From Cyanodermella asteris (taxonomy: Eukaryota; Ascomycota; Lecanoromycetes; Ostropales; Stictidaceae): 64,000 nucleotides of DNA. The position numbers and the translations under genes were made by a program. The notes under the pieces were generated by a model that saw only the letters and a list, made by a program, of their open reading frames with translations, ran no database searches and was not told where the DNA came from. Location: positions 3,337,166 to 3,401,165 of the forward strand of contig UYJD01000001.1 in the NCBI GenBank assembly GCA_900618795.1, read 5' to 3'. Shown here in pieces: positions 9,841 to 21,141 of the stretch (its first letter is position 1; the number at the start of each line of letters is the position of its first letter).

Positions 9841-12800
9841 TTTGAATGTGTGGGTGGTGTGGTGGTGAAAAAGGAAGATTAACTAGAGATACTCGGTGAA
9901 TGGAATATAGCGAATGTGGTAATATCGACAAGCGAATGTGATATGCAAGTACTCGTGAATCTTCTGATAGCGAGGGATAGGGGAGGAAGAAATGGGCTGA
10001 GGGGGCGGAAGGGCTCTTGTATGTTTTCGGGGGACTGTGGGTAGCGTCTTACTGAGCTCGCTCCCAGTCGCGGCCGGCACAAGTGGTCAGTGCATGATGA
10101 GAGAGCAGATGAAAGGCAGCCAACTCAGCTCGTTTCTGGGCGGGCTCCTTTCGAGCGGCGACGAGCACAATCAAGCGTCTCCACAAATGACAAGGCGGCA
10201 ATCGCGCAGGGATCAGCTCGTCGGCCAACCAGCGGTACGGTGGGAGGCGGCCCAGTAACCTAAATAATCGCTCGGAGACGCCCACTGGCGAGAGGTCGCA
10301 GCCTTCATCATGTCGACGATCTCGCACGGCAGATCTGGGCCGTTCGTGGCGAATCATGGCCGACAGCCTCGACTAAATTTGGCGCTCCCCAAGCGGAAGT
10401 TGACAGACTGAGCGCATGTCGTCGTGTGTCGCGCTCGAAGATGCACACGACATCGAATTCACCTTCCGAGGAATCGACTCCAGATGGCGTTGAGTCAATT
10501 CTGGTGGTGTCTCTGGAAGCGAGATTTTCCTCGCCATGCGATTGCCAACTACGGTCGTATTCGAGTGTGAAGGCTGGTCGGGGCCCGACGACCGGGACGG
10601 CGTGAAAATGAGACGACACGCACGATGGTTGGCGTTGCCCCCCTGTTTCCTGGGGCAGCCCTGTTGACCTGGCCCATCATTCGATGTGCGAGCTAAAGCA
10701 GCGTCGTTGACGAATCCACCCGCGCATCATGCACTTGTCGCTTTAGGGATCGGCCACAGTCGTTTGGTGGATGCGACGTCAGCCTGACAAGAGGCAAAAC
10801 AGCAGTTTGTACAGTAACAAAGACATGCGCTGCGGTGGTTCCTGAAAGCTTCCGTCCCATGCTTTCGTTGGCGCGCCAACAACTATCGCTCTCGCTCATA
10901 CAGTAGTGATCAGGTCGTCAGCGCTCATCATGTGCCGTTTGCTGCTTTGTTCCTGGCCGTTGACCCGCTTTGCGTGTATCGTTCTCCGTTCCTTTGCGTG
11001 CGATTTTCGCCCCTTGGCTGACTCTGTTCGAGGCTGGTCGGCGGGGAGACGCCCGAGCGGGGCGTGCTTGTCTCGTGCTATTATTGTTTATCCTGATGCG
11101 CTTCTCTGCTATGCTATGCTAGCGGCATAGCTTCATGTGCTTCGCTTTCTTAGTGAACGGAATTTTGGCGATCATACATGCTTCATACAGATCGGCTTCC
11201 CCAGAGTTTCATCTTGCTTTCGACGTCATGTGACAAGGAAATTGCGAGTTGCGCGGTGGAATGGCACGATCAGCTTCCCCATCCGCGGTAGTGCCGAGAT
11301 GAAGGCCATCTCCATAACACGGGACAACAAACTAACAACGAAGGCAAACAATAATCTACCTCCGAGGCGCTTTCCTCAGGGCTTTCACTTCGCAGACACG
11401 AGATGTGGAATTACAGAAAGAGCGCCGCCTTGCCAGACCATTTAGGGCAACGTTTGACCGACGTGCTTAGGAGGTCCTCGCTCGACATCGGCGCAAGTAG
11501 AAGTTTTTGTGATGGCGTGAACGACGAGCGCCCAGTGCAGCTCAGAGGCAAACTGTGTAGACCAGACTCTTTTGTGCTGGTAGACTGCTAGTTTTTTGTC
11601 ACGCGCGTACAGTCCGCATCTTGCTGTAGGTCTGGGGCCGATGGTCTCGTGTATTGGCTGTTTAGCTGTATCCACCTCTTGCAGAAGCTCGAACTGGCGT
11701 GCTTGCGCTCAAGCGGCGAGAGGCAATGGTGGCCTCTGCTCACGAACTGAGCCGAATCAAGCAGGCGAGTCCGCTTTCGGTCGCCACTGGTGAGGTCGTA
11801 GTGCAGGTCGTAGCGCAAAGATCTGTGTCTTGTCTCGGAAGCCCCTGATCTTACAGCCGCAAGGCGCCTCACCAAGCTGTGTTTGTTTCGCGATGCTGAT
11901 CGTTCGCAACCGCCGTGAAGGCCAAGAATCTGCGACCACGAGACGAGTAAGGAGTACGCTTTAAAGCGCTGATGCGGCCCTCGCACTCGACGCCTGTTGT
12001 CGCGAACCGAATTGGCGACGTTGAGTTGTGTAACGGTGGCACAAGATTCATCCTCTCCTTGTCCTACAAAGCTGATGCAAGGGTTGGTTGCGACGCAGCG
12101 AAACGCCAGAACTTCGCCGCTCGTAAGCAGGTCAACCGTCAGCTTTGTCAACATGCTCAACGAGGAAGTGCTATGAGACGCAATCCGTGCGCAGATTGAC
12201 CTGATCATGGAGGGTTTCCGTCGATTGACCAGAGCGGAAATTACCAATATCTTGGTCGTTATTGCTCCATGTTGAATGGTAGAATTCAGTACAGAAACAG
12301 GCGTAGGCTGACGCAACGAAGGGCTTTTCTCAGTGCCGGTCGCGCAATCCTGCGCGCATGAGAGACCGGTGCGTTGTCATCATGGCCGTCTGCACGGCTT
12401 GTCGACAAAGTCTCCATGACCCACAACAGGCGCAACTCCGCCCGGGACCTCAGGATAGACAACTGGTGCTTGAGATCCACGCTGCTGGGCTGCGGTCTGA
12501 TCACAAAGTGGTGCAGAAGGAGTGGTGGCAAGGGTCCCCCTGAAAATGCCATGCTCGATGGACCTCCTCCCATCGTCCAGCGTCGGATGGAATGTTTTGA
12601 ATTGAACGTCAAAAGCAGGCTCCACAACCTTGCCTTGCTTTACAGCGTGCAGCTGTGCTGAATGCTGACAGCATCATCCGTCAGTGGGCAATGAACGTAG
12701 CTGAACTGCCTCCACGCCGTGATAGTCAGTGAGCCAACATTCTTCCACGCTTGGCCTAGTGCGTAGTCAAGCCGCGACGTCTCGAACCAAACCCTCAAAG

Positions 12801-13298
12801 CGGTGCAAGACGACCGCGACGGCAGCTCCGAGACATGGTTGGGGTCGTGTATGGCTTCATGTCGAGATGGGATTCCGAGGAGGCTGGTTTTTTTTTTTTT
12901 TTTTTTGAAACGGCTCCCAGCCACATGCCAGCCCCGGAGGCTTGGCGTGCCCAATGCTCCGAACAGCACATCGGCTCGTCCATCCACTTCACCTCACTCT
13001 TCAATTCAGTTTGCATCTCACCTCCCTTGTCGTTCGGCCTGCTTGCGTGCTTGTTCCTCCCTTTCTACCCTGTTCATAGCTTCATCCTGCATTTTACTTG
13101 CACGCACGGCCCCGCAGCTTCACCCGTACACACCGTCCACCCAGCCGACCTCGAAATAGTAGCATCCATCCACCAGTCAACTCCTACATGCCACCAGTCC
13201 GGCGTTGGTGTCAGATATGACCCGATAGTGAGTAGATCGTTGTGTGACGATCCTCTCAGGACCGGCCGCCTCCAACCGGCGTCCTTGCGTTGCTTGTC
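9841..13298. other. 3.4-kb gene-poor upstream region
   Basis: This region lies between two divergently transcribed genes (minus to the left, plus to the right). The longest open frame (11588-12316, minus) has an Arg/Ser-rich, random-looking composition with frames overlapping on both strands, so I do not call it a gene. The last 300 bases are rich in C and T and are the likely core promoter and 5' UTR of the DUF2235 gene. Confidence 0.45.
12888..12906 (+). repeat. Poly-T tract of 19
   Basis: An uninterrupted run of 19 T about 390 bases upstream of the DUF2235 start codon. In fungi such poly(dA:dT) tracts are known nucleosome-excluding promoter elements; that role here is inferred. Confidence 0.75.
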
Positions 13299-15341
13299 AT
13301 GTCAGCCTCAATTACTCCATCCCCAGCCAACTCACGACGGCCATCATCTGGTCAGCGAACGCCTGCTCAAGGAACTGCGGCTCCTCCCACCACGGGCCGT
13401 GTCAGCCGGTCATCAAGTCGACGGAGAGAGCCCGTCGGTAGTGGACAGGCATGGAACAGTTCCATCAAGGCCGCTCCTCACAGTGGTCATCCAACACAGC
13501 CGTATATTGATCCCTTCTTTGGGAACCAGCCCTATCAAAACAATCTCGGCTTCGCCCCTCCGCCAAACACGCAGCATTCGCCTGGAATTGGGGGATTCCT
13601 AGGTGCGCAAGCCGGCATTTCACCTGCGACAGGTTCTTTGGTCCCCAGGCCCACGCATTCGACGGGTTATCCGGGAATTCCTCCAGGGCCTATGCCTGGC
13701 GTGCACCCAAGTTCTCACAATCATGCAGTCCAAGCTGCAGCTGCAGGTATTGGTGTTCAGCCTCAGCCAGTGTTAGGTCAACGACGCGCACACAGACGTT
13801 TGATCGTTGCTTGCGACGGTACCTGGGCATCTGCCGATAGCGCAAGTAACTTCAAGGGCGAACAGATATCCATCCCCAGCAACGTGGTACACCTGACCAG
13901 AGCTATCAAGAACATCAGTCGAGACGGGGTTGATCAAATCGTCTTTTATCAGAACGGCATTGGCACTGAGGGCAGCGTTGTGTCGCGACTGATCGGCGGA
14001 GCTGTGGCTCAAGGCATCGCTGACAACGTGCTCGAAGGTTATTATTGGCTCTGCCAGAACTATCTTCCAGGGGACGAGCTATTCTTCATCGGCTTTTCCA
14101 GAGGTGCATTTACGGCGAGAAGTATAGCAGGCATGGTTGACGCCCTGGGCCTTCTTACTCGCGAGGGGATCAAGTCTGTCAACGTCATCTTCAAAGACTT
14201 CGAAAACAGAGGCAATCCGGATTATGTCTCTCAGTATCCCGACATCCCGTTCAGGCATAAGCCATCAACAAATGATCCTCGTTACCCTGCAGAGCTCGAA
14301 CGTCTTAGACTGACCCGGCTGAAGGTGCGCATAAAAGCTATTGCTTGTTTCGATACTGTTGGCGCCCTGGGCATTCCCCGAGTACCTCTACTTGAGCGCC
14401 TAGGCATTCAGAGCCGTGGCTTGAAAGAGTATACATTCTATGACACAGCACTTGGTGATCACGTCGAACATGCGTTCCACGCCCTCGCCTTGGACGAGCA
14501 ACGTGCCGCTTTCACGCCTGCAATCTGGGAGAAGAAGCCAGGCAACAACACCGACCTCCGTCAAGTATGGTTTCCAGGGGTCCACACAAACATTGGCGGA
14601 GGTTACGACGACTCGAATCTTTCCAACATAACCCTTGCCTGGATGATGGCCCAGCTTGGCCATCTGCTCGACCTGGACGAGAACTACATAAACGAGCAAG
14701 CCGCTGCCAACGAGCAGTTCTATCGCGTCGAAGGCTTCAAGCGGCCACGCCCTTGGTCGCTTGGTAAGCTTTACAACAGCATGACGGGGATCTGGATTTT
14801 TGGCGGCAAGAAAGCTCGCAGCCCGGGCTTCTATACGCGAGTCACTCCTGCGGGCGTTCCCACCGATACTATGCTTAAGCAGACAAACGAGTATATCCAC
14901 CCCAGCGCCCGCTCGCGCTTCGTCCTCGATGGTAAGGGCTACGAGGATCGCAGCTACTACCGCCCAACAGGCCTGCAGGACTATCGACTGAAGCTGACCG
15001 GCAACGACGCCGGGCAAGGACTCCCCCTGGCGGCATGGGAAAGCCGCCGCCAAGGCCGAAACGGACCCAAGAAAATCCTAAACGAAGCACCCCTATTCGA
15101 AATCGAACGCAGATTCCTCAGTAACAGCCCTAACGTTGAACGTGTCGTCCTCCGACCCAAGCAAGCAGAGAACGATTTTGGGGACGTCGGACGACCCGCA
15201 GCCCTAGACGGGCGACCGAGCATCAACCGAGCACCACGACCAGCGACATCAGCCGGCCCTGGCGAAGGCGCACGACCGCGCTCAACCAGGAGGAGCCGGC
15301 ACGAGAGCCTCAGCAGTCCGATGAGAGAGAAATTTGGCTAG
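13299..15341 (+). CDS. DUF2235 alpha/beta-hydrolase (Tle1-like phospholipase fold)
   Basis: An intronless 680-aa protein. The first 165 residues are disordered (Ser/Pro/Gln-rich). The DUF2235 domain begins at HRRLIVACDGTWA (about 166) and includes YQNGIGTEG, the nucleophile elbow GFSRGA (about 265-270), and the His region VWFPGVHTNIGGGYDD. DUF2235 contains the catalytic domain of bacterial type VI phospholipase effectors such as Tle1; in fungi the members are cytosolic or membrane-associated and poorly characterised. Many family members have an Asp where this one has Asn in HTNIGGG; whether that alters the triad is unknown. The C-terminal 120 residues are basic and disordered. The start is the first ATG of the frame; the three codons upstream of it are open but lack an ATG. 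Confidence 0.88.
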   Translation: MSASITPSPANSRRPSSGQRTPAQGTAAPPTTGRVSRSSSRRREPVGSGQAWNSSIKAAPHSGHPTQPYIDPFFGNQPYQNNLGFAPPPNTQHSPGIGGFLGAQAGISPATGSLVPRPTHSTGYPGIPPGPMPGVHPSSHNHAVQAAAAGIGVQPQPVLGQRRAHRRLIVACDGTWASADSASNFKGEQISIPSNVVHLTRAIKNISRDGVDQIVFYQNGIGTEGSVVSRLIGGAVAQGIADNVLEGYYWLCQNYLPGDELFFIGFSRGAFTARSIAGMVDALGLLTREGIKSVNVIFKDFENRGNPDYVSQYPDIPFRHKPSTNDPRYPAELERLRLTRLKVRIKAIACFDTVGALGIPRVPLLERLGIQSRGLKEYTFYDTALGDHVEHAFHALALDEQRAAFTPAIWEKKPGNNTDLRQVWFPGVHTNIGGGYDDSNLSNITLAWMMAQLGHLLDLDENYINEQAAANEQFYRVEGFKRPRPWSLGKLYNSMTGIWIFGGKKARSPGFYTRVTPAGVPTDTMLKQTNEYIHPSARSRFVLDGKGYEDRSYYRPTGLQDYRLKLTGNDAGQGLPLAAWESRRQGRNGPKKILNEAPLFEIERRFLSNSPNVERVVLRPKQAENDFGDVGRPAALDGRPSINRAPRPATSAGPGEGARPRSTRRSRHESLSSPMREKFG

Positions 15342-16548
15342 AGCCCATCGCTCTGCGGCATCGCACGGGAGAAGGACGATGCGCTGAACTCGGGCAGCGA
15401 AGCCGTCGCAGCCGAAATCGCCGCTGGCGGGAACAGAAAGACGAGCCTCAAGCGCAAGTCCGCCGGCCATTGGCAAGACCTCAGCTGTGCCATCTGAGCA
15501 CGAGCAGATGCGGAAAAGCAGGCGAGTCCTGCGTGTAAACAGCGTCTGCAGCAGCGGACAACCGGTGTCCAGATCCCGTGTCGCGGATGTGCGTCTGCAT
15601 GCGTGTGCAGTATGTCTGAAAGGCATGTCGCGGGTGCGCAGCCGCATACATCCCCGAGCGCCTCACGAATGACCGACGATACTGAATTTAAACCAGCGAC
15701 GGGAGAATGCAAAGCCGATTGATCTATACCCAAATCGGCCCGTTTCTGTGCTTCGCGACGTCGTTGCTGTGCGCACCAGTCGGAACGGACCCGGCAGCTC
15801 TTGGAGATCTTCGGCACATCACATGAAATGGCGCCACAGAGTCGCTCGCCTTTGAGAGCACCTGAGCGGATGCCGGTTGTGGGAGATGGCGATTTGGGAA
15901 ATGGAGACTCGGTTGTGCCGAATGGGGCGACGGGCGTGTTGCGAGACTTTTCATTCTTTCTTTGAGATACCCAACGGAGGACGCTACTGGACGATGGTGG
16001 TTTGTTCTCACGTACATACGCACGCTGAAACATTAATGGACTGGACGTGGCGAGAAAATTCCTGGGTCGTGGCAACGGAATCATGATTTTGACGAGCAAA
16101 TATCGGACAGCGAGACAGTACTATTCAATCAACATAACAATGTTAACCAACATGCCACGTTCTCACTGCTGTATCATTTTTTGGGCGGTATTACATTGCC
16201 ATCCCGCGCACAAGCTCTGTTGAGCAGGACTTTGACACTCGCGTACAAAATGAAGTATGATGAGGTTTCTCGCACGAGAGGCACTTTCCAATGTATTAAT
16301 ATTCCGTGTTTCCGTTCATTTGACTAGTGATATACAGCGACGCTCAACCAGTCGCTTCCCGCAACGTTCTCGTTGAGGGCTCCCTCTCGCAATGCACCCC
16401 GGGTATCAATTTAATTCGAGACAAATCACTTCAGCCGTCACAGTATTCCAATCTCATAAACATCTCAAATGCGCTGAGACAATCCAAAATCCTTCCATCA
16501 AATCTTTGGATCACAATCCAGTGAGATCTATCTTCACGTACACCGAGT
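15342..16548. other. Intergenic region between convergent genes
   Basis: This is about 1.2 kb between the stop of the DUF2235 gene (plus) and the stop of the arrestin-like gene (minus), so it should contain two 3' UTRs and terminators but no promoter. The right half is noticeably A/T-richer. No further gene supported. Confidence 0.5.
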
Positions 16549-18744
16549 TCAGCTCAAAGCACGGATCATGCCGCCACTGCCCATCAACATCGTGCCAGCT
16601 GCAACGCTGGAGTAGCCGGGTGGCAAAGCCTCGCTTGCACGTCGCCATTCGCCGTTGCTCGGGTCGCCTCGGTTGTTACCCTCGCCAGGGCGAGTTAGAG
16701 TTGGTGGCTCGAACCTGAACGAGCCGAATTGTGCCTCAGTAGTGTCCTCCTCTGCCCCAGTGTCATTGAAATCGTAGTCCTCTGTATTGAGGATCTCGTC
16801 GTTTGTCAAGCGAGTTGCTCGTGGGCTCGGGCTCCGCGCTCTAGACGAACCGCCGCCCATGGGTAGTGACGGTCGTCTCGTCGTTTGGTTCGGGCTTGTC
16901 CCAAGACTTGCCAATGGGCTTCGAGCGGCCGGTGTCCGACACATAGGTGAGCGTGCCTCGGGAGTGGAAAGACCATCCTCGTTCAAATGCTGCTCATCAA
17001 GTGCTGCAGCGAAATAGCCCGTACTGGTAGCGCGCATAGCCTCTGGACTCGTCCAAGTCGGCCGACGGAAATGGATCTCTCCATCCGAGTCCACCTCGGG
17101 TTCCTCCGCGGCAGTAGCTGCAGCGACATTCTCGTGAATGCTCAGGTCGTCAAAATCTGGCGGAGCTTCGTCATCATCGTCTGGGCGGGCCATATTCGGC
17201 GCGTAGACATCGCGATGCTCTGCGCGTGCGCCAACAAATCCACCTTCTGGAACCATACCCTCGAGAGGAACCGGGTTGTCGCTCCCAGAAGAGCATATCT
17301 GTACTGGAACCTTGAGATGTACATTTGTGGAATTTCCTGTACCAGTTGTGCTGCTGATGCTAACGTCGACAGCGTAGATACGGCTGATCAGGCAAGAGTG
17401 AAATGTTGGAACGAATGCGTGCTTTTCGTATGGCAGCTCGATCGGAACCTTGATGACAGTAGTGTAGTAGATATAGCCAGGTCCATCCTCAGTCGCTGGT
17501 GTTGTCGCAGGACTAGCGGTGACCGACGGGACAGGCGTCGCTAGAGGGGATTCATCAGGCGAGGAGTCTCCAATCGAATCTTTGCGTTCGTCCAATCCAA
17601 AGCCAGAGTCTCTCCGATCGACAGTGTGCTGGACCCATTTCACACTGGTAAGGCAAAGCGAGGACAGAGGGAGTGTCTCGACCATCAGACCCTTGTTGAT
17701 ATCGGCACTATACGCAGCGCTCTTACTCGGTAGACCTTTCTGTGGCACAGTCGAGAAGAAAGTGGCAACCTTTAGCCGGGTCCACAATGTCTGCAGCTTC
17801 GGAGGCTTAAAGATGCTCTTGTTCGGATCGAATCGTAGCTTGACCAGCATGTGGCTTGTGACGCTCGGGTCAGCATTAGGATCGGCCGCAACGCGAACTT
17901 TCGGCAGACGCAAAGCGGCAGGCTGCTCGGTCTGAACATCCAGCTTCCCAATCTTGGTCTTGCCCATCAAAATGCCCTTCTTGACAGTCTTCGACCGGTG
18001 TGTGCAATAATCTTCTCCAGGCTCGTCGCTAATGACCAATGGCGGAAGTTCGTTGACCTGCGGCATGATCCTGAGCTTCTTCTGTTCGTCCGCAAGCGTT
18101 ACTGGGCGTCTGGAGGTGCCGCTGGTGGGGTTCCTCGTTATAATGCAGCGCAGACTGTAAATGATGGTGGTCATTTCTGGGGCATGATCGCCGTGAAGGC
18201 TCTTCCCGTCGCCACTGACCATGGCATCGCCAAAGGATGGCGGAAGTCTCAAGTGTTCGTCCTCGACCTGCGAGTTCTCTCGAGGGTGGCTGCAGGTCTG
18301 AGGAAGAAGTCGCTCCGGGACCACAAATTCGAAGGGGATCTTGTATGTCCTGCCTGCTCGCAAAATGTGATGCTCTGGCATTTCCGACTCTTCAATTGGT
18401 TGCAGGAGGCGCAAGAAAGTGTGAAAGGCTCTGGTACGGGGGTTGGTCGGAGCCGCAGATGCGATCTTCTCCACCCAAGTCCTGCTTGTACCCTGGAGCG
18501 AGATATGAAGATCATCAAAGGCAATGTCACTTGCTGCAGTGATCTCGACATGGCCAACAATGCGCTCGCGTGTGGTGTACGAGGGAATTCGGAAGTCTGC
18601 GGGCTGTTCGTCGAGGATAATGCTGATTCTTGGACGTTTCTTGCCTGTTGTCAACGCAGCGCCGAGCGATCCACGACGCATGAATGGATTCTCGTTCTCA
18701 GCCCCGAATCCCACTATGCCAGACATGATCAAATGCCTGTTCAT
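16549..18744 (-). CDS. Arrestin-related trafficking adaptor (ART-like) with a PPxY motif
   Basis: An intronless 731-aa protein from ATG 18744; a second Met at 18726 would give 725 aa and is equally possible. The N-terminal arrestin fold is recognisable from ISIILDEQPADFRIPSYTT, ERIVGHVEITAASDI and the beta-strand pattern that follows (FDDLHISLQGTSRTWVEK). A second beta-rich arrestin domain follows, with long inserted acidic and Pro/Ser-rich loops. Near the C-terminus, LPPGYS contains PPGY, a PPxY motif of the sort that recruits WW domains of the Rsp5/Nedd4 ubiquitin ligase. By analogy with yeast ART/Bul proteins it would link Rsp5 to plasma-membrane transporters for endocytosis. The cargo is not predictable. 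The domain call rests on fold-like pattern rather than a strong motif. Confidence 0.75.
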   Translation of the reverse strand: MNRHLIMSGIVGFGAENENPFMRRGSLGAALTTGKKRPRISIILDEQPADFRIPSYTTRERIVGHVEITAASDIAFDDLHISLQGTSRTWVEKIASAAPTNPRTRAFHTFLRLLQPIEESEMPEHHILRAGRTYKIPFEFVVPERLLPQTCSHPRENSQVEDEHLRLPPSFGDAMVSGDGKSLHGDHAPEMTTIIYSLRCIITRNPTSGTSRRPVTLADEQKKLRIMPQVNELPPLVISDEPGEDYCTHRSKTVKKGILMGKTKIGKLDVQTEQPAALRLPKVRVAADPNADPSVTSHMLVKLRFDPNKSIFKPPKLQTLWTRLKVATFFSTVPQKGLPSKSAAYSADINKGLMVETLPLSSLCLTSVKWVQHTVDRRDSGFGLDERKDSIGDSSPDESPLATPVPSVTASPATTPATEDGPGYIYYTTVIKVPIELPYEKHAFVPTFHSCLISRIYAVDVSISSTTGTGNSTNVHLKVPVQICSSGSDNPVPLEGMVPEGGFVGARAEHRDVYAPNMARPDDDDEAPPDFDDLSIHENVAAATAAEEPEVDSDGEIHFRRPTWTSPEAMRATSTGYFAAALDEQHLNEDGLSTPEARSPMCRTPAARSPLASLGTSPNQTTRRPSLPMGGGSSRARSPSPRATRLTNDEILNTEDYDFNDTGAEEDTTEAQFGSFRFEPPTLTRPGEGNNRGDPSNGEWRRASEALPPGYSSVAAGTMLMGSGGMIRALS

Positions 18745-21141
18745 TTTGACGGATAACACTTTGTGTAATTTAGATTAAGATCGGTGATTTGCAGTTCTCT
18801 GGCTGATTTATGAAGGAACTGCGCGTGAGTCAGCATTTGAGATGAATCGAGATGCACACAATCGATCCAGGAGCAGTTGCGAACGTCCAGGCGTACAAGG
18901 GCCACAGAATGCGCCAGATAATGCCCAAGCTGATGGAGCACCGTCGAGAGCGATTGCCCGGACCGAATGCCCCTGCTTGCAGAATCACATGGCGTGCGCG
19001 TCAAAGTGCGGGTGGGTTGCAGGGGCGGAGGTCACGTACATACCTAGGTCAATACTGTGGGGGGAAGACGTTGGGTCTGGACCATTATCGGCGCGCAGCG
19101 GGCGGGAAAGGACGCAGAGACGATAGAGAGCAATACAGAAGGTGGGCAAGTAGGATGTATTATTGGTAAGAAGCAACGGCGTATACGGGGAAACTGAGAA
19201 CGGACGGAGGCGCGGTGGAAAAACAAATGTCGTCAACGAACTAGTGTCGATGGTTCGCAACAGTCTTGAAGTCAGGTCAAAGTCATGTCGTTGGCAGGGA
19301 CAAAGCCCGTGAAGGCGGGCGGCCCGGGCAGGGGCCTTATAAGGGAGGACAGACGCAGCAGGGTTGCAGCGTGGGCTTCTGGATCAAAGCCTGAGTCACA
19401 TACAGCAGATGAAGTCGAGTGGATGGACTGCTCGACTGGTGGCGCCGTATGTCAGAAAGCAGGGAGCGGAAGCTTCACAGAGTTCAGCACGGAGTGGGGA
19501 CAAAGGTTGGTGCGACAGCAGGTGAAGGGCGATCAGAGCAAGTAAGGCGACACGACGGTTGGTCAGGGCCAGAAATAATGCTGCAGCGTAAATTGGTGCA
19601 CATGGAGAGGCCGCGGAGACGCTGGCCGGAGAATGACAGCAGTGGCGACTCGTCGATTACCAAGACGAGGCAGCCTTCTGCGACCCGGCGCTGCTGAACG
19701 GCCGCCATATCATTGCAAGGGAAAGACAGGCCGACTTTCCTGCGCAAATTTATTTGCTCTGCATATTCCTGCTCAATTCAGCTCAGCCAGCCAGCGCAGG
19801 CTTAAAAACGACAGAAATTATAACGAAACACAAGCACAGCAAGAACTTCAAAGGAAGGATCGACCGGCGACCGGCGACCCACGCCTGCCAGCTGCTCGCC
19901 CCCTGCGCTCATTGGCGCCTTCCGTCCCAAGCGTCTAGCGCACAGGCCAGAGAGCGGTCGCGCTCCGCGTGCCTGACGGCCTCGCCATCTGAAAATATAG
20001 AAATTCCTGCTTCTCGCTCATCGATTTCTTTCAGAGCTGCAAATTTTTCACTTGTTGCACAGCCGTCCCTTTCCGTGCCCAACCAGCCGGCTTGCAATGC
20101 TCAAAAGGCTCGCTTCGGACGCCGCAAGGGGCTCTTCATCGCCATCTCTCCGACATTGCTCCGTACGCCGCTTTGAAATGGCCGCATCCGCTCAAGATGC
20201 GTCAATGCACCGGCTCCAGCCAGGGAACGTCCGTTGATCAAGCCGGTGTCGGCTGTTAGCCACTCAGCCGCCTTTTAAACTCAATCGCTGCAACTCGGCA
20301 CCAATCATATCCAACAAGCATCCCGTCCCATCTGTGACTCAACTTTGACGGCCGTTACATCTCCACTGCCATGCGCTTCCCCGGCCTTCAGGAAAGCTCG
20401 AAACGCTGTCAAGGGTTCCATGCGGGGCCCCCGGCGCAGTCTGATTGATAAGTTCGAGCTATGGCCTCGAGACATTTACTTCACGACGTTCTCTTCGCGG
20501 CAGCTGATACCGTCAGTGCTTCTGTCTCAAATGTCAACCTCGGTTGTCCTGAGCTGTACCCTTTGAAGGCATTGCTTTATTGCTCGCCGTATCCGACTGT
20601 GTCTGCCCGTAATGATCATCCCTCGTGTGACCTGACGGGTTCCATTGGTTCGTATCCCCAGAACAAATGGCCTCATCGTTGGCAAATCATAGGCCTTGAC
20701 AACGGCCACTTCTTAATTATAAATGCCCCCCCGCAGCATCCGCTTTGACACATGTCAAGCGCGACTCAGCTCGATGATGCTCTGATGCAATTGCATGGGT
20801 ATCAAGGAAGTCGTCTGCCTGTTGAACTGCCGGTGGTGGGTGGTTTGCTGACAAACTCAACCTTTAGATAAGCGTTTTCTGGGACCGCTTGAGGATTTTG
20901 GAGCCTTGAATGTCTCGTGACACTTCTTATCCCGTGACGATTCTAGCTGCGAACCATTGCCGCTCTTGCGTTTCCTATCAGTAAGACAGGGATGCTTGTC
21001 ACACGATTTCTCTGCTGCGCAACGGCGAAAATCGTTCCGAACAGCGATCCACACTTTCTGAGTCACAGAGCGATGCGCTTGAATCACCACACATGCTTGG
21101 TATGCGTCTCGCGGCTACAGCTGCTGTCAAGTTGTACCTTA
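18745..21141. other. 2.4-kb gene-free region upstream of the arrestin-like gene
   Basis: This holds the promoter of the arrestin-like gene at its left end and the 3' end of the 21142-22115 gene at its right end. The remaining open frames are short and stacked in several frames. Nothing else recognised. Confidence 0.45.

Noticed and set aside
11588-12316. 242-codon minus-strand open frame
   Set aside because: It is Arg/Ser-rich with random-looking composition, has competing frames on both strands, no splice context and no recognisable motif; it lies in a long promoter-type region.
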